The notes under the pieces: model-generated
Told to the model about the DNA's origin: nothing
Databases searched by the model: none
What the model saw: only the letters and a program-made list of their open reading frames with translations
Position numbers and translations under genes: made by a program
Assembly (NCBI RefSeq): GCF_014904745.1
Contig: NZ_JACZCS010000008.1
Location: 276,111 to 340,110 of the forward strand
DNA length: 64,000 nucleotides
Direction: 5' to 3'
DNA from: Oricola nitratireducens
GTDB taxonomy: Bacteria > Pseudomonadota > Alphaproteobacteria > Rhizobiales > Rhizobiaceae
Part shown: piece after piece, positions 27,389-35,681 of the stretch
Position numbering within the stretch: position 1 is the stretch's first letter
How the letters are laid out: each line of letters begins with the position of its first letter

Positions 27389-28519
27389 GTGGCAGATCAA
27401 TCATCGAAAGCACAGAGACGAACCGGGTGGATAGCGCCCGAGCTTTGCCTCTGGCACCACACACAGAACTGGGCCGGCTTCTTCGAACCGGACATGGCGG
27501 TGCAACCCGGCGAGCACTTCGAAAACGCAGAGACGAAGCGGCGGTTGAAGAACCTGATCGACGTCTGCGGCCTTCATGACGCACTCACCGACATCCCGCC
27601 CCGAATTGCCGAAGATGCGGACCTGCTGTCCGTCCATTCCCGGGCGCATCTCGATCACCTCGAAGCCGTGTGCACTGGCGGCGGTGGCGACATGGGCGCA
27701 CTGACGCCCGGCGGTCGAAGCGCCTTTCAGATTGCGCGGCTGGGCGCCGGAGCGGTCCTCTCGGCCGTGGATTCCGTGATCGATGGCGTCGTGGACAATG
27801 CCTATGTCCTGTGCCGCCCGCCGGGCCATCATGCCGAGCGGGAAACGGCCATGGGGTTCTGCCTGCTCGCCAATGCCGCGATCGGCATCCGTCATGCGCA
27901 GGCACGCGGCATCGGCAGGATCGCGACAGTCGACTGGGACGTTCATCACGGCAACGGCACCCAGTCCGTTTTCTTCGACGACCCGAATGTCCTGACCATT
28001 TCGCTTCATCAGGAAAACCTGTTTCCGCCCGGGTCGGGCACAATCGACGAGAAGGGCTCCGGAAGCGGCCTCGGCGCCAATCTCAACATTCCGCTGCCTC
28101 CGGGAAGCGGCTCCGGCGCCTACAGGCACGCCTTCGAGACGCTGGTGATGCCGGCGCTTGAGGATTTTGGTCCAGAGATGATTTTTCTGCCGACCGGCTA
28201 CGATGCATCGGCGATGGACCCGCTCGGGACCATGATGCTCTCGTCGAGCGACTACGGCTGGATGGCCGGGCAGGTCGTTGCCTTTGCCGAGGCGCATTGC
28301 GGCGGACGCATCGTCGCCACGCACGAAGGCGGCTATTCCGCGATGCACGTGCCTTTTTGCGGCCTTGCGGTCGTCGAGGCGCTGAGTGGCGCGGAGAGCG
28401 GCGTGACGGATCCGTACGACATCCATATTCGCGGTTACGGCGGACAGCAGCTTCAGGACCATCAGCGGCACGCAATCGAAGCCGCATCGCAAGCCTTCCG
28501 CAAGGCGAGGGCGCGGTGA
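27389..28519 (+). CDS. histone-deacetylase-family amidohydrolase (class II type)
   Basis: This 376-residue zinc amidohydrolase has the catalytic pair H147-H148 (CRPPGHHAERE). The zinc ligands are D184-x-H186 (VDWDVHHGNGT) and the Asp in FLPTGYDASAMDPLG. The EGGYS motif (ATHEGGYSAMH) lies near the end. It removes an acetyl or similar acyl group from an amide. Bacterial members act on acetylpolyamines or other acylamines. It starts with GTG after AAAGGAA and is the first gene of an operon whose last gene is a second family member. Confidence 0.88.
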   Translation: MADQSSKAQRRTGWIAPELCLWHHTQNWAGFFEPDMAVQPGEHFENAETKRRLKNLIDVCGLHDALTDIPPRIAEDADLLSVHSRAHLDHLEAVCTGGGGDMGALTPGGRSAFQIARLGAGAVLSAVDSVIDGVVDNAYVLCRPPGHHAERETAMGFCLLANAAIGIRHAQARGIGRIATVDWDVHHGNGTQSVFFDDPNVLTISLHQENLFPPGSGTIDEKGSGSGLGANLNIPLPPGSGSGAYRHAFETLVMPALEDFGPEMIFLPTGYDASAMDPLGTMMLSSSDYGWMAGQVVAFAEAHCGGRIVATHEGGYSAMHVPFCGLAVVEALSGAESGVTDPYDIHIRGYGGQQLQDHQRHAIEAASQAFRKARAR

Positions 28520-28559
28520 CCAAATTATCAAATCTGAATCGATCGCAGGGAGATCAAAC

Positions 28560-29879
28560 ATGAGCGACAGTCAACCGAAGGCGCCTTCGCGCCGCAAATT
28601 CCTGAAAACCATGGGCATCTCTGCCGGGTCGACTGCCATGCTGGCGGGATTGAACCAGTCGGCGAGCGCGCAGTCTTCCGAGCCCGTGAAGATCGGATGC
28701 CCGGCGCCGTTGACGGGCATTGTCGCGGCCGATGGGATCGAGTTCCGTCGCGGTCTGGAAATGGCGGCCGAGGAAATCAACGCGGTGGGCGGTATTCTCG
28801 GCCGTCCGGTCGAGCTCGTCTTCGTCGATACCGAAAGCAAGGGAGACGATGTCGTCATCCAGGCGGCGCAGCGCCTGATCGACCGCGACAAGGCCAGCGC
28901 TCTCGTGCTGGGTTACAACCTCGAAACCGGCACGGCCCTGCATGACGTGGCCGCCGATTCCGGCATTGTCGCTATGCATTCCAATACGGTGGTGGCGCAT
29001 GACGAACTCGTCCGGTCGGATCCGGAAAAATACTGGGGCATTTTCCAGTATGATCCGCCGGAAACCTTTTACGGCATCGGCTTCCTCGACTTCGTGAAGG
29101 GCCTGGAAGACCGCGGGGAGTTCACCCGTCCGAACAACAAAATCGCGATCATCACGGGTCCCGGGACCTATTCCACCAATATCGCCAACGCGATCAAGGA
29201 CAACGCCGACAAATACGGTCTGGAAGTGTCACTCTTCGAAAGCGTCAACGTGCCGATCTCGGAATGGGGTCCGACGCTCGCCAAGGTGAGGGCTGACGAA
29301 CCGGCCATCATCGCGGTCACGCATTTCTACGCCGCCGACCAGGCCCAGTTCATGAACCAGTTCATGAGCCAGCCGACCAACAGTCTCGTCTACATGCAAT
29401 ACGGTGCGTCGCTTGCCGCCTTCCGCGACATTGCGGGCGTCAACTCGGAGGGCGTGATCTACGCGACCGTCATCGGCGCGCTGCAAGACGAAATCGGCAG
29501 CGGATTCGCCGAAAAATATGTTGGAAAATTCGGTGACACGTCATCGCCCAACGGCGGCGGCCAGACTTACCAGGCACTCCATGCATACGCCGTCGCAGCG
29601 GCGCTCGCCGGCGGTCCGGGCGAGCCATATGAGGAAGACCGGAACCGCATGGTGGCCGACCGCCTGCGCAACCTGATCTATCGTGGCCCGATGGGCACGA
29701 TGCGGATCAATCCCGACGGTCAGTCCGCATTTTGCTACCCGTCGCAGACGAACGATCCGTCGCTCGGCATGCCGCATATCTTCAGCCAGATCCAGGACAA
29801 GGCAGTTGGCGGGGTCCTGATCGCGCCTTCGCCCTACGATGTCGGCGCGTTCAAGCTGCCGTCCTGGATGAAGGCTTGA
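28560..29879 (+). CDS. ABC transporter periplasmic binding protein, branched-chain (LivK/UrtA) type
   Basis: This 439-residue protein starts with a twin-arginine-like leader (SRRKFLKTMGISAG, cleavage likely after ASAQS). A two-lobed type 1 periplasmic binding fold follows, opening VKIGCPAPLTGIVAADGIEFRRG. Size and opening resemble the amide/urea branch (AmiC, UrtA) as much as true amino-acid binders. It delivers the substrate to the four subunits encoded next. Confidence 0.88.
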   Translation: MSDSQPKAPSRRKFLKTMGISAGSTAMLAGLNQSASAQSSEPVKIGCPAPLTGIVAADGIEFRRGLEMAAEEINAVGGILGRPVELVFVDTESKGDDVVIQAAQRLIDRDKASALVLGYNLETGTALHDVAADSGIVAMHSNTVVAHDELVRSDPEKYWGIFQYDPPETFYGIGFLDFVKGLEDRGEFTRPNNKIAIITGPGTYSTNIANAIKDNADKYGLEVSLFESVNVPISEWGPTLAKVRADEPAIIAVTHFYAADQAQFMNQFMSQPTNSLVYMQYGASLAAFRDIAGVNSEGVIYATVIGALQDEIGSGFAEKYVGKFGDTSSPNGGGQTYQALHAYAVAAALAGGPGEPYEEDRNRMVADRLRNLIYRGPMGTMRINPDGQSAFCYPSQTNDPSLGMPHIFSQIQDKAVGGVLIAPSPYDVGAFKLPSWMKA

Positions 29880-29890
29880 GTACAAGCGCC

Positions 29891-30682
29891 ATGCAGGTAT
29901 CCGCCGTGACGCCTCTTCTCAAATGCCGGGGGGTCACCAAGCGGTTCGGCGCGCTGGCTGCGGTCGATGGAGTCGATCTCGATGTTTCGCCCGGCGAAAC
30001 CATCGGGATCGGCGGACCGAACGGGGCCGGGAAAACGACCCTGTTCGACGTGATCTCGGGATTGCAGGCTCCGACCGCCGGAACGGTCGAACTGTCCGGG
30101 CATTCGCTTGCCGGTCTTTCCGCCGATCGCATACTGCACAGGGGCATGGCGCGGAGCTTTCAGCTGAATTCGGGCTTCGACGGGCTGAGCGTATTCGACA
30201 ACGTTCTCGCTGCGGTTGCTTTCGGCCGCCAGTCGACCAGCGGTTTTTTCCTCTCCAGCCGGAAGGATCGGGAGCGGGCCTGGTCGACGCTTGAAAGGCT
30301 GAAGCTGCAGGATTTCGCCAACGATATCGTGGAAAACGTGCCGGTTCTGGTCCGCAAGAAACTGATGATCGCCACAGCGCTCGTCAACGAACCGCAGATA
30401 TTGCTTCTCGATGAACCGGTTGGCGGGCTTACCCCGTCCGAAACGGACGAATTCATCGATCTCATCGATGGCTTGAAAACCGGCGGGCTGACGATGATTT
30501 TCGTCGAGCATGTGATGCGGTTTCTGACTGCGCTCGCCGATCGCGCGCTCATCATGCATCAGGGCCGTATCATTTTCGACGGTCCCCCGTCGCAGATCGG
30601 AAATGACCCCATTGTCCGATCCGTGTATCTCGGGTCGGCGGTGATCGAACCGGCTGCGTCCGGCGGGGGGGCGCATCCATGA
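29891..30682 (+). CDS. ABC transporter ATP-binding protein, LivG type, with altered signature
   Basis: This 263-residue ATPase has an intact Walker A (GPNGAGKTTLFDVISG), Walker B (ILLLDEPVGGLTPSE) and switch His (IFVEHVM). At the ABC signature, where LivG proteins have a form of LSxGQ, this protein reads N149-VPVLVRKK. One of the two composite ATP sites of the LivG-LivF heterodimer is therefore probably weak or inactive. It overlaps the next gene by four bases. The start is placed at the ATG at 29891. Confidence 0.87.
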   Translation: MQVSAVTPLLKCRGVTKRFGALAAVDGVDLDVSPGETIGIGGPNGAGKTTLFDVISGLQAPTAGTVELSGHSLAGLSADRILHRGMARSFQLNSGFDGLSVFDNVLAAVAFGRQSTSGFFLSSRKDRERAWSTLERLKLQDFANDIVENVPVLVRKKLMIATALVNEPQILLLDEPVGGLTPSETDEFIDLIDGLKTGGLTMIFVEHVMRFLTALADRALIMHQGRIIFDGPPSQIGNDPIVRSVYLGSAVIEPAASGGGAHP

Positions 30683-31395
30683 CGGCTCCTTTGCTGGCTC
30701 GCGATCTGGTATCGGGCTATCACGCCCGTCCGGTGCTGCAAGGCGTTTCCGTCGAGCTCGTAGCGGGCCGGATTGCCGGGCTCATCGGGCCCAACGGACA
30801 CGGGAAGACGACCCTTCTGCGCACGCTCTCCGGGTCGATCCCGCTGCGCAGCGGCAAAATCGAGATGAATGGCGAGGATGTGAGCCGCGTCCCGGTTTGC
30901 GACCGCGTCGGACGCGGGCTCGTGCACATACCGCAGGGCGACCAGCTTTTCGGCGATCTCTCCGTCGAGGAAAACCTGCGCATGGGCGCTTATCTGCGCG
31001 ACGACCAGAAGGCGGTCAGGCAGACGCTGGACGAGGTGTTCACGATCTTTCCGCGGCTGGCCGAAAGGCGCAGGCAGACCGCGAGCAGCCTTTCCGGCGG
31101 CGAACGGCGGATGGCAGGCATCGGTCGCGGGCTAATGGCGGAAGGCCGGGTGCTGATGGTCGACGAGCCGTCCCTCGGCCTGGCGCCATTGGTCATCGAA
31201 CAGATCTACGAAGCGCTCAGGCAGGCGGTTCAGTCGGATCGGGCCATTCTCGTGGTCGAGGAAAATCCCAGCCGGCTGCTTGGCGTCGCCGACGCGATCT
31301 ACCTGATGGATGCCGGCCGCATCGTGTGGTCCGGATCGGCCGCCGAGACGGTGAATTCAAGCGATATTTTGGCAACTTACCTGGGCGGGCACTGA
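30679..31395 (+). CDS. ABC transporter ATP-binding protein, LivF type
   Basis: This 238-residue ATPase has Walker A GPNGHGKTTLLRTLSG, an intact signature (SSLSGGERRMAGIGRGL), Walker B VLMVDEPSLGLAP and a switch region VVEENPSR. In the last of these the usual His is absent (EEN, as in LivF proteins, which often read VEQN). It is translationally coupled on both sides (four-base and one-base overlaps). Confidence 0.9.
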   Translation: MTAPLLARDLVSGYHARPVLQGVSVELVAGRIAGLIGPNGHGKTTLLRTLSGSIPLRSGKIEMNGEDVSRVPVCDRVGRGLVHIPQGDQLFGDLSVEENLRMGAYLRDDQKAVRQTLDEVFTIFPRLAERRRQTASSLSGGERRMAGIGRGLMAEGRVLMVDEPSLGLAPLVIEQIYEALRQAVQSDRAILVVEENPSRLLGVADAIYLMDAGRIVWSGSAAETVNSSDILATYLGGH

Positions 31396-32273
31396 TGGAT
31401 ATTTTGATCCAGATACTCGTTACCGGCCTCACACTCGGCGCTATGTATGCGTTGGCTTCGGTAGGGCTGGCGCTGATCTTCGGCACACTCGGCATGTTCA
31501 ACATGGCCCACGGCCTGTTCATGACGATCGGTGCCTATGCGGCGTTCAGCCTGAGCGGTTACCTCGGACTGGTCCTGCCGGTCGGGCTTCTGATCGCCAT
31601 GGCGGCGGGCGCGCTGATAGGCGTTCTGACCCATCTGCTGATCGTCCGTTTCATGCTGACCGGGCCGAATTTCGAGACGAATGTCATGGTGGCGACGGCG
31701 GGTCTCGCCATCCTGTTGCAGGACGTTCTTCTCAAGATCTTCGGCGCCTATCCCTTTACCCAGCCGGTCAAGGTGGAAGGAACGATCCGCCTCGCGGGTG
31801 TGGCCATTACCCTGCAATCGGTGGTGATCGTGGCGGTCGCGCTGGTTCTGATCTCGGCGATTGCCTTCCTGCTCCTCAGGACGCGATTCGGCATGACGAT
31901 CAGGGCGACCGCCATGAATCGCGAAGCCGCGGAGCTCATGGGAGTTCGCACGACGCGCGTCTACCTGCAGGTCATGGGCCTTGCCGGAGCTCTGGCGGGC
32001 GCCGCGGGATTGATGATCTCGTCGCTGACAACTCTGTCGCCGCAGATGGGCGGCGATCCGTTGCTCAAGGCCTTCGTGATCTGCGTTGTCGCCGGGCTCG
32101 GCAATGTCTGGGGCGCAGGCATATGCGCATTCGCGCTCGGGCTCCTGGAGGCGACGGTCCAGTTCGAGTTTGGCGTGCGCTTCGGCTTTCCGGTGATGCT
32201 GCTCCTGGTGATCCTGGTGCTTGTCTGGCGGCCGCAGGGGCTCTTCGGGCGCGAGAGGGTGGTGCGGCTTTGA
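31395..32273 (+). CDS. ABC transporter permease, LivH type
   Basis: This 292-residue inner-membrane permease has about eight hydrophobic spans. It opens MDILIQILVTGLTLGAMYAL followed by LALIFGTLGMFNMAHG, the hallmark of LivH/UrtB permeases. The coupling loop reads ATAMNREAAELMGVRTTRVY. The ATG overlaps the previous stop by one base. Confidence 0.92.
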   Translation: MDILIQILVTGLTLGAMYALASVGLALIFGTLGMFNMAHGLFMTIGAYAAFSLSGYLGLVLPVGLLIAMAAGALIGVLTHLLIVRFMLTGPNFETNVMVATAGLAILLQDVLLKIFGAYPFTQPVKVEGTIRLAGVAITLQSVVIVAVALVLISAIAFLLLRTRFGMTIRATAMNREAAELMGVRTTRVYLQVMGLAGALAGAAGLMISSLTTLSPQMGGDPLLKAFVICVVAGLGNVWGAGICAFALGLLEATVQFEFGVRFGFPVMLLLVILVLVWRPQGLFGRERVVRL

Positions 32274-33304
32274 TGGGCAACAACAATCTTCGCCGGCATC
32301 TGCTCGTTGCGGCACTGATCGCGCTCGCATTCGCTGTCCTGCCGCTCTTTGTGACTGAGCGGTACTTCCTCGGCGAAGTCATCATTTTTCTGATCTGGTC
32401 GATCGTTGCCGCGAACTGGAACCTGCTGATGGGCCATGCGGGTGTCTTCTCGCTGGCGCAAATGCTGTTCTTTGCGACGGGTGCCTATGGCGTCGCCGTC
32501 GCCACGCAGTTCGCGGGCCTGTCTATCTGGCTTGCCATTCCGGTCGCGGCGCTCGCGGCGACGCTGCTGGCGCTGATCATAGGCGCGGCGTGCCTGCGTT
32601 TGTCCGGCGCCTATGTGGCGCTGCTCACTTACGCGATCGCGGAAATGATCCACATTCTGATCGTCACGGACACGGCGTGTTTCCGCCAGGTGGGAGGAAG
32701 TTGCCTTCAGCTTTTCGGCGGCGCTCGCGGGTTTTCGCGGTTCGAGGATTTCGGCTTCCGGCCGCTTTTGAAAGCGGACTGGATTCTCGGTAACTACTAC
32801 GTCGTCTGGGCGGTTTTCGCCTTCACCATTTTTGCGCTCGTCGTCGTGATACACGGTCGTCTCGGGCTTGGATTCCGCGCCATCCGCGACAATGTCGGAT
32901 ATGCCGGCAGCCGGGGCATCAACCGCCGGAAGATCCAGCTGATCGCCTTCGGCATCTCGGCCTTCCTGACCGGTCTGGCGGGCGCGGTCTATGCCGGGCA
33001 CTTCCGGTTCGCCGGGCCAAGCCTGTTCGAGTTTTCGAGCCTGATGTTCGTGCTGGCGATGGTGATCGTGGGCGGCCTTGGTTCCACCTGGGGGCCGCTC
33101 ATCGGTGCCGCCGCCATCATGACCGTCGTTGAAATTACAAAGGAACTGGGCGACGCCCGGGCGATCGTGCTCGGCCTCGCCCTCATTCTGTTCGTACTCT
33201 TTCTGCCGAAGGGACTGGCCGGGAGCCTTGAGCGCTTGCAGCGCGCTACAGGGCTGTCGCGCAAACCCGGGCCCGAGGCTTCCACATCCAAGGACCCCGC
33301 ATGA
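32273..33304 (+). CDS. ABC transporter permease, LivM type
   Basis: This 343-residue permease has the family phrase NWNLLMGHAGVFSLAQMLFF near residue 45 and the coupling loop IRDNVGYAGSRGINRRKIQL. An insert of about 40 residues after the fourth span (CFRQVGGSCLQLFGGARGF..) contains two Cys. Such a loop is present in some LivM proteins. It overlaps the second amidohydrolase gene by four bases. Confidence 0.92.
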   Translation: MGNNNLRRHLLVAALIALAFAVLPLFVTERYFLGEVIIFLIWSIVAANWNLLMGHAGVFSLAQMLFFATGAYGVAVATQFAGLSIWLAIPVAALAATLLALIIGAACLRLSGAYVALLTYAIAEMIHILIVTDTACFRQVGGSCLQLFGGARGFSRFEDFGFRPLLKADWILGNYYVVWAVFAFTIFALVVVIHGRLGLGFRAIRDNVGYAGSRGINRRKIQLIAFGISAFLTGLAGAVYAGHFRFAGPSLFEFSSLMFVLAMVIVGGLGSTWGPLIGAAAIMTVVEITKELGDARAIVLGLALILFVLFLPKGLAGSLERLQRATGLSRKPGPEASTSKDPA

Positions 33305-34335
33305 AGATCATCTATTCCGACCTGCACAGGAAACGCCAGGCAAAGACCGAACTCTATGGTGGAGAACTGCGGCCGCCTTTCGAATGCCCCGAACGCATGG
33401 ACTACATCCTCGCCGAGATCGACAAGCGCAAGTTCGGCGAGATCCTCCCGCCCAAGGAGTTCGGCATCGATCCTGTGCTCGCGGTTCACGACAAGGCCTA
33501 TATCGAGTTCCTGGAAAGGGCCTGGTCGGACTGGAAAGCACTCGGTTATGCCGGCGAAGCGGTTCCGAATGTCTGGCCGGCGCGGCGGATGCGCTCGGAC
33601 ATCGTTCCCGAGCATTTCGACGCACGCCTCGGCTACTATGCACTCGCGGGCGAGACCTCTCTGAGCGAAGGAACCTGGGAAGCGGCGGTCGCCTCGAAGG
33701 ATGTCGCGCTGACTGCGCTGGCGGCTGTCATGGACGGCGAACGCGCCGCATTCGGGCTTTGCCGCCCGCCCGGGCATCATGCTGCGATGGACCAGTTTGG
33801 CGGCTATTGTTTCTTCAACAATGCGGCCGTGGTTGCTCAACAGGCCCGCGATCAGGGAATCGAGCGTGTCGCCATTCTGGATGTCGACTTTCACCACGGC
33901 AACGGAACGCAGCAGATCTTCTACGACCGCGCCGACGTGCAGTTCCATTCCATTCATGGCGACCCCCAGCACGCCTTTCCGCATTTCCTCGGATTTGCCG
34001 AAGAGAAAGGGGAAGGGGCCGGCGAAGGGCACAACTTCAACTATCCGCTCCCGCCCGGCACGGGTTTTGCCGAGTGGCGGGCCGCGCTCTCCTCGGCACT
34101 CGACGAGATCAATCGCTACAAGCCAGGTCTCTTGATCGTGTCGCTTGGCGTGGACACGTTCGAAAAGGATCCCATCAGCTTCTTCAAGCTGACGTCCGGC
34201 GACTTCGTTACGATCGGGCAGGACATTGCCGGCCTCGAGATGCCGACTCTCTTCCTGATGGAAGGCGGCTATGCGGTCGAGGATGTCGGAGTGAACACGA
34301 TCAACACTGTGAGCGGATTCTGGTCATCTCATTGA
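33301..34335 (+). CDS. acetylpolyamine amidohydrolase (histone-deacetylase family)
   Basis: This 344-residue enzyme closely resembles Mycoplana acetylpolyamine amidohydrolase from memory: the opening MKIIYSDLHRKRQAKTELYGG, the insert PARRMRSDI and the total length all agree. The catalytic pair is H159-H160 (CRPPGHHAAMD), and the zinc ligands are D196 and H198 (DVDFHHGNGTQ) and D285 (GVDTFEKDP). It should cleave acetyl groups from acetylputrescine, -cadaverine or -spermidine. A signal peptide is absent, so it acts in the cytoplasm on imported substrate. Confidence 0.9.
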   Translation: MKIIYSDLHRKRQAKTELYGGELRPPFECPERMDYILAEIDKRKFGEILPPKEFGIDPVLAVHDKAYIEFLERAWSDWKALGYAGEAVPNVWPARRMRSDIVPEHFDARLGYYALAGETSLSEGTWEAAVASKDVALTALAAVMDGERAAFGLCRPPGHHAAMDQFGGYCFFNNAAVVAQQARDQGIERVAILDVDFHHGNGTQQIFYDRADVQFHSIHGDPQHAFPHFLGFAEEKGEGAGEGHNFNYPLPPGTGFAEWRAALSSALDEINRYKPGLLIVSLGVDTFEKDPISFFKLTSGDFVTIGQDIAGLEMPTLFLMEGGYAVEDVGVNTINTVSGFWSSH

Positions 34336-34414
34336 TCGGCGCTGTCAGGACGATCAGCCTTTGAGGCAGGTCGGTTTCGTCTGACAGCACCCACGTGAGT
34401 CTTTCGCGCCGAAT

Positions 34415-34729
34415 TCATCGGAGAGGCGTGCCTTGCCGGTCGATTCCCTTCAGCAGCATGCTGAAACCGTCGACCGGTTGGCGAATCCCGGTCAGTCGCA
34501 AAGCTTCCCACAACAGGGCGCCGTTGCTCGAAATGACGGGCAGCCCCTTTTCCTTCTCGATCGCGTCGATCCCGTTAGAAAGGTTGATTCCGGCACAGCT
34601 GAAAACGATGGCGGCGCAGCCGCTTGTATCCGTTTGACGGGCTAGCCGAACCTAATGGTCCGGCGGCAGCGAACCTTGTGCCAATGCGGTTTGGCATTCG
34701 GTGTACGCCTCGGCGCGGCTCGTCGCCAT
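34415..34729 (-). pseudogene. truncated Asp/Glu racemase or maleate isomerase family gene
   Basis: A 78-codon segment (34651 down to the stop at 34415-34417) encodes ..CAAIVFSCAGINLSNGID.., ..KGLPVISSNGALLWEAL.. and ..RLTGIRQPVDGF. This is the C-terminal part of the Asp/Glu/hydantoin racemase superfamily, with the second catalytic Cys in FSCAG. An in-frame TAG at 34652-34654 cuts it from 25 further codons that begin at an ATG at 34729. The N-terminal two thirds of the family are missing. Confidence 0.6.
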
Positions 34730-34736
34730 CGGGTTA

Positions 34737-35048
34737 CTAGGTGGTGTCCAGGACCGGATAGGGCCGTGCATACATCACCTGGCGCGTGATCTTAACGGGC
34801 CCGAGCATCCGCCAGATATCCGCATCCGTCAGAGGTTGAAGCGCGCCATCGGCCGCGATGGCGGCCTCAAGGTCTTCGAGACTTTCATTATAGAGCTGAA
34901 GCGCAAGGCGCGGCGAGGCGTCATCATTCGTGTAGAAGTCACGCGCCTCCGCGGGCTGGAACAGAAGCGCCGGGATGGTTGTAACAATGTCCTGCACGCG
35001 CTGCACCTTGTCGGCGATCACGACGCCCACGATCACACCGTCGCGCAT
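34737..35048 (-). CDS. small protein of unknown function
   Basis: The frame encodes 103 residues, starting MRDGVIVGVVIADKVQRVQD and ending ARPYPVLDTT. I do not recognise it. It is divergent from the MaoC gene, and the strong palindrome at 35077-35099 lies between the two, so it may be a real member of the same regulon. It could also be a broken gene, since a racemase relic lies directly downstream. Confidence 0.4.
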   Translation of the reverse strand: MRDGVIVGVVIADKVQRVQDIVTTIPALLFQPAEARDFYTNDDASPRLALQLYNESLEDLEAAIAADGALQPLTDADIWRMLGPVKITRQVMYARPYPVLDTT

Positions 35049-35076
35049 ATGGTCCGCCTCTTGTCATCATGATCCA

Positions 35077-35099
35077 TATGTGAATATATTATTCACATA
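35077..35099. promoter_or_regulatory. strong palindromic operator, probable IclR site
   Basis: TATGTGAATA and TATTCACATA are perfect 10-bp inverted arms around a TAT centre. It sits 18 bases before the MaoC start codon, overlapping the expected promoter. A 17/23 match is at 38856-38878 and related half-sites (TATATGAAT) are at 39688-39698 and 39758-39768, all beside genes of the sugar-acid regulon. The IclR protein encoded at 38884-39666 is the natural candidate to bind them. Confidence 0.65.
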
Positions 35100-35117
35100 G
35101 GAATTTTAGGAGGAATC

Positions 35118-35681
35118 ATGGGGTCGTCGTTCGCACCCACCGTCGGGGTCGCCAGCACGCATCCGCAGGACATGCCGCGCGAGCATGCTGATCTGCCGGT
35201 GTGGAATTCAGAGAACTGGTTCTACGAGGATTGGCAGCCCGGCCACCGGATCAGGTCGTTGCGGCGGACGATCGCGGAAGGAGAGAGCCACCTTTTCAAC
35301 ACGCTCGTCGTCGACATCCATCCCTATGTGCAGGACCAGATGTTCGCCGAGAAGGAAGGGATGTTCGGGCGGCGGCTCGTCGCCGGCGCATTCGTGTTTT
35401 CGGCCGGACTCGGGCTGGTGGCGACGAACTGCGTCAACGCCTTTTCCTATGGCTATGACAAGCTGCGGTTCATCAAACCGGTGTTTATCGGCGACACGAT
35501 CTACACGGTGCGCACGAATTTCGACAAGAAGCCGCGCTACGAGGAGATGGGACTGACCCGCGCCAGCTACGAGGTGTTCAAAGGCGAGGGGGAACTCGTC
35601 CTCTACTGCGAACACCTGCAGACCGTTAAATACCGCAATCCGGCCGACTTCGAAGGCCTCACCGAATCCGGAACATCATGA
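35118..35681 (+). CDS. MaoC-like hot-dog protein with altered active site
   Basis: This 187-residue single hot-dog domain protein resembles MaoC-type acyl dehydratases ([33 protein letters not shown]). In the catalytic loop, where hydratases have D-x-N-P-x-H, this protein has D66-I-H-P-Y-V71, so the catalytic His is replaced by Val. It could use the shifted His68 or have lost hydratase activity. A paralogue with the full motif is encoded at 46657. GGAGGA precedes the start, and it overlaps the CoA-transferase gene by four bases. Confidence 0.8.
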   Translation: MGSSFAPTVGVASTHPQDMPREHADLPVWNSENWFYEDWQPGHRIRSLRRTIAEGESHLFNTLVVDIHPYVQDQMFAEKEGMFGRRLVAGAFVFSAGLGLVATNCVNAFSYGYDKLRFIKPVFIGDTIYTVRTNFDKKPRYEEMGLTRASYEVFKGEGELVLYCEHLQTVKYRNPADFEGLTESGTS

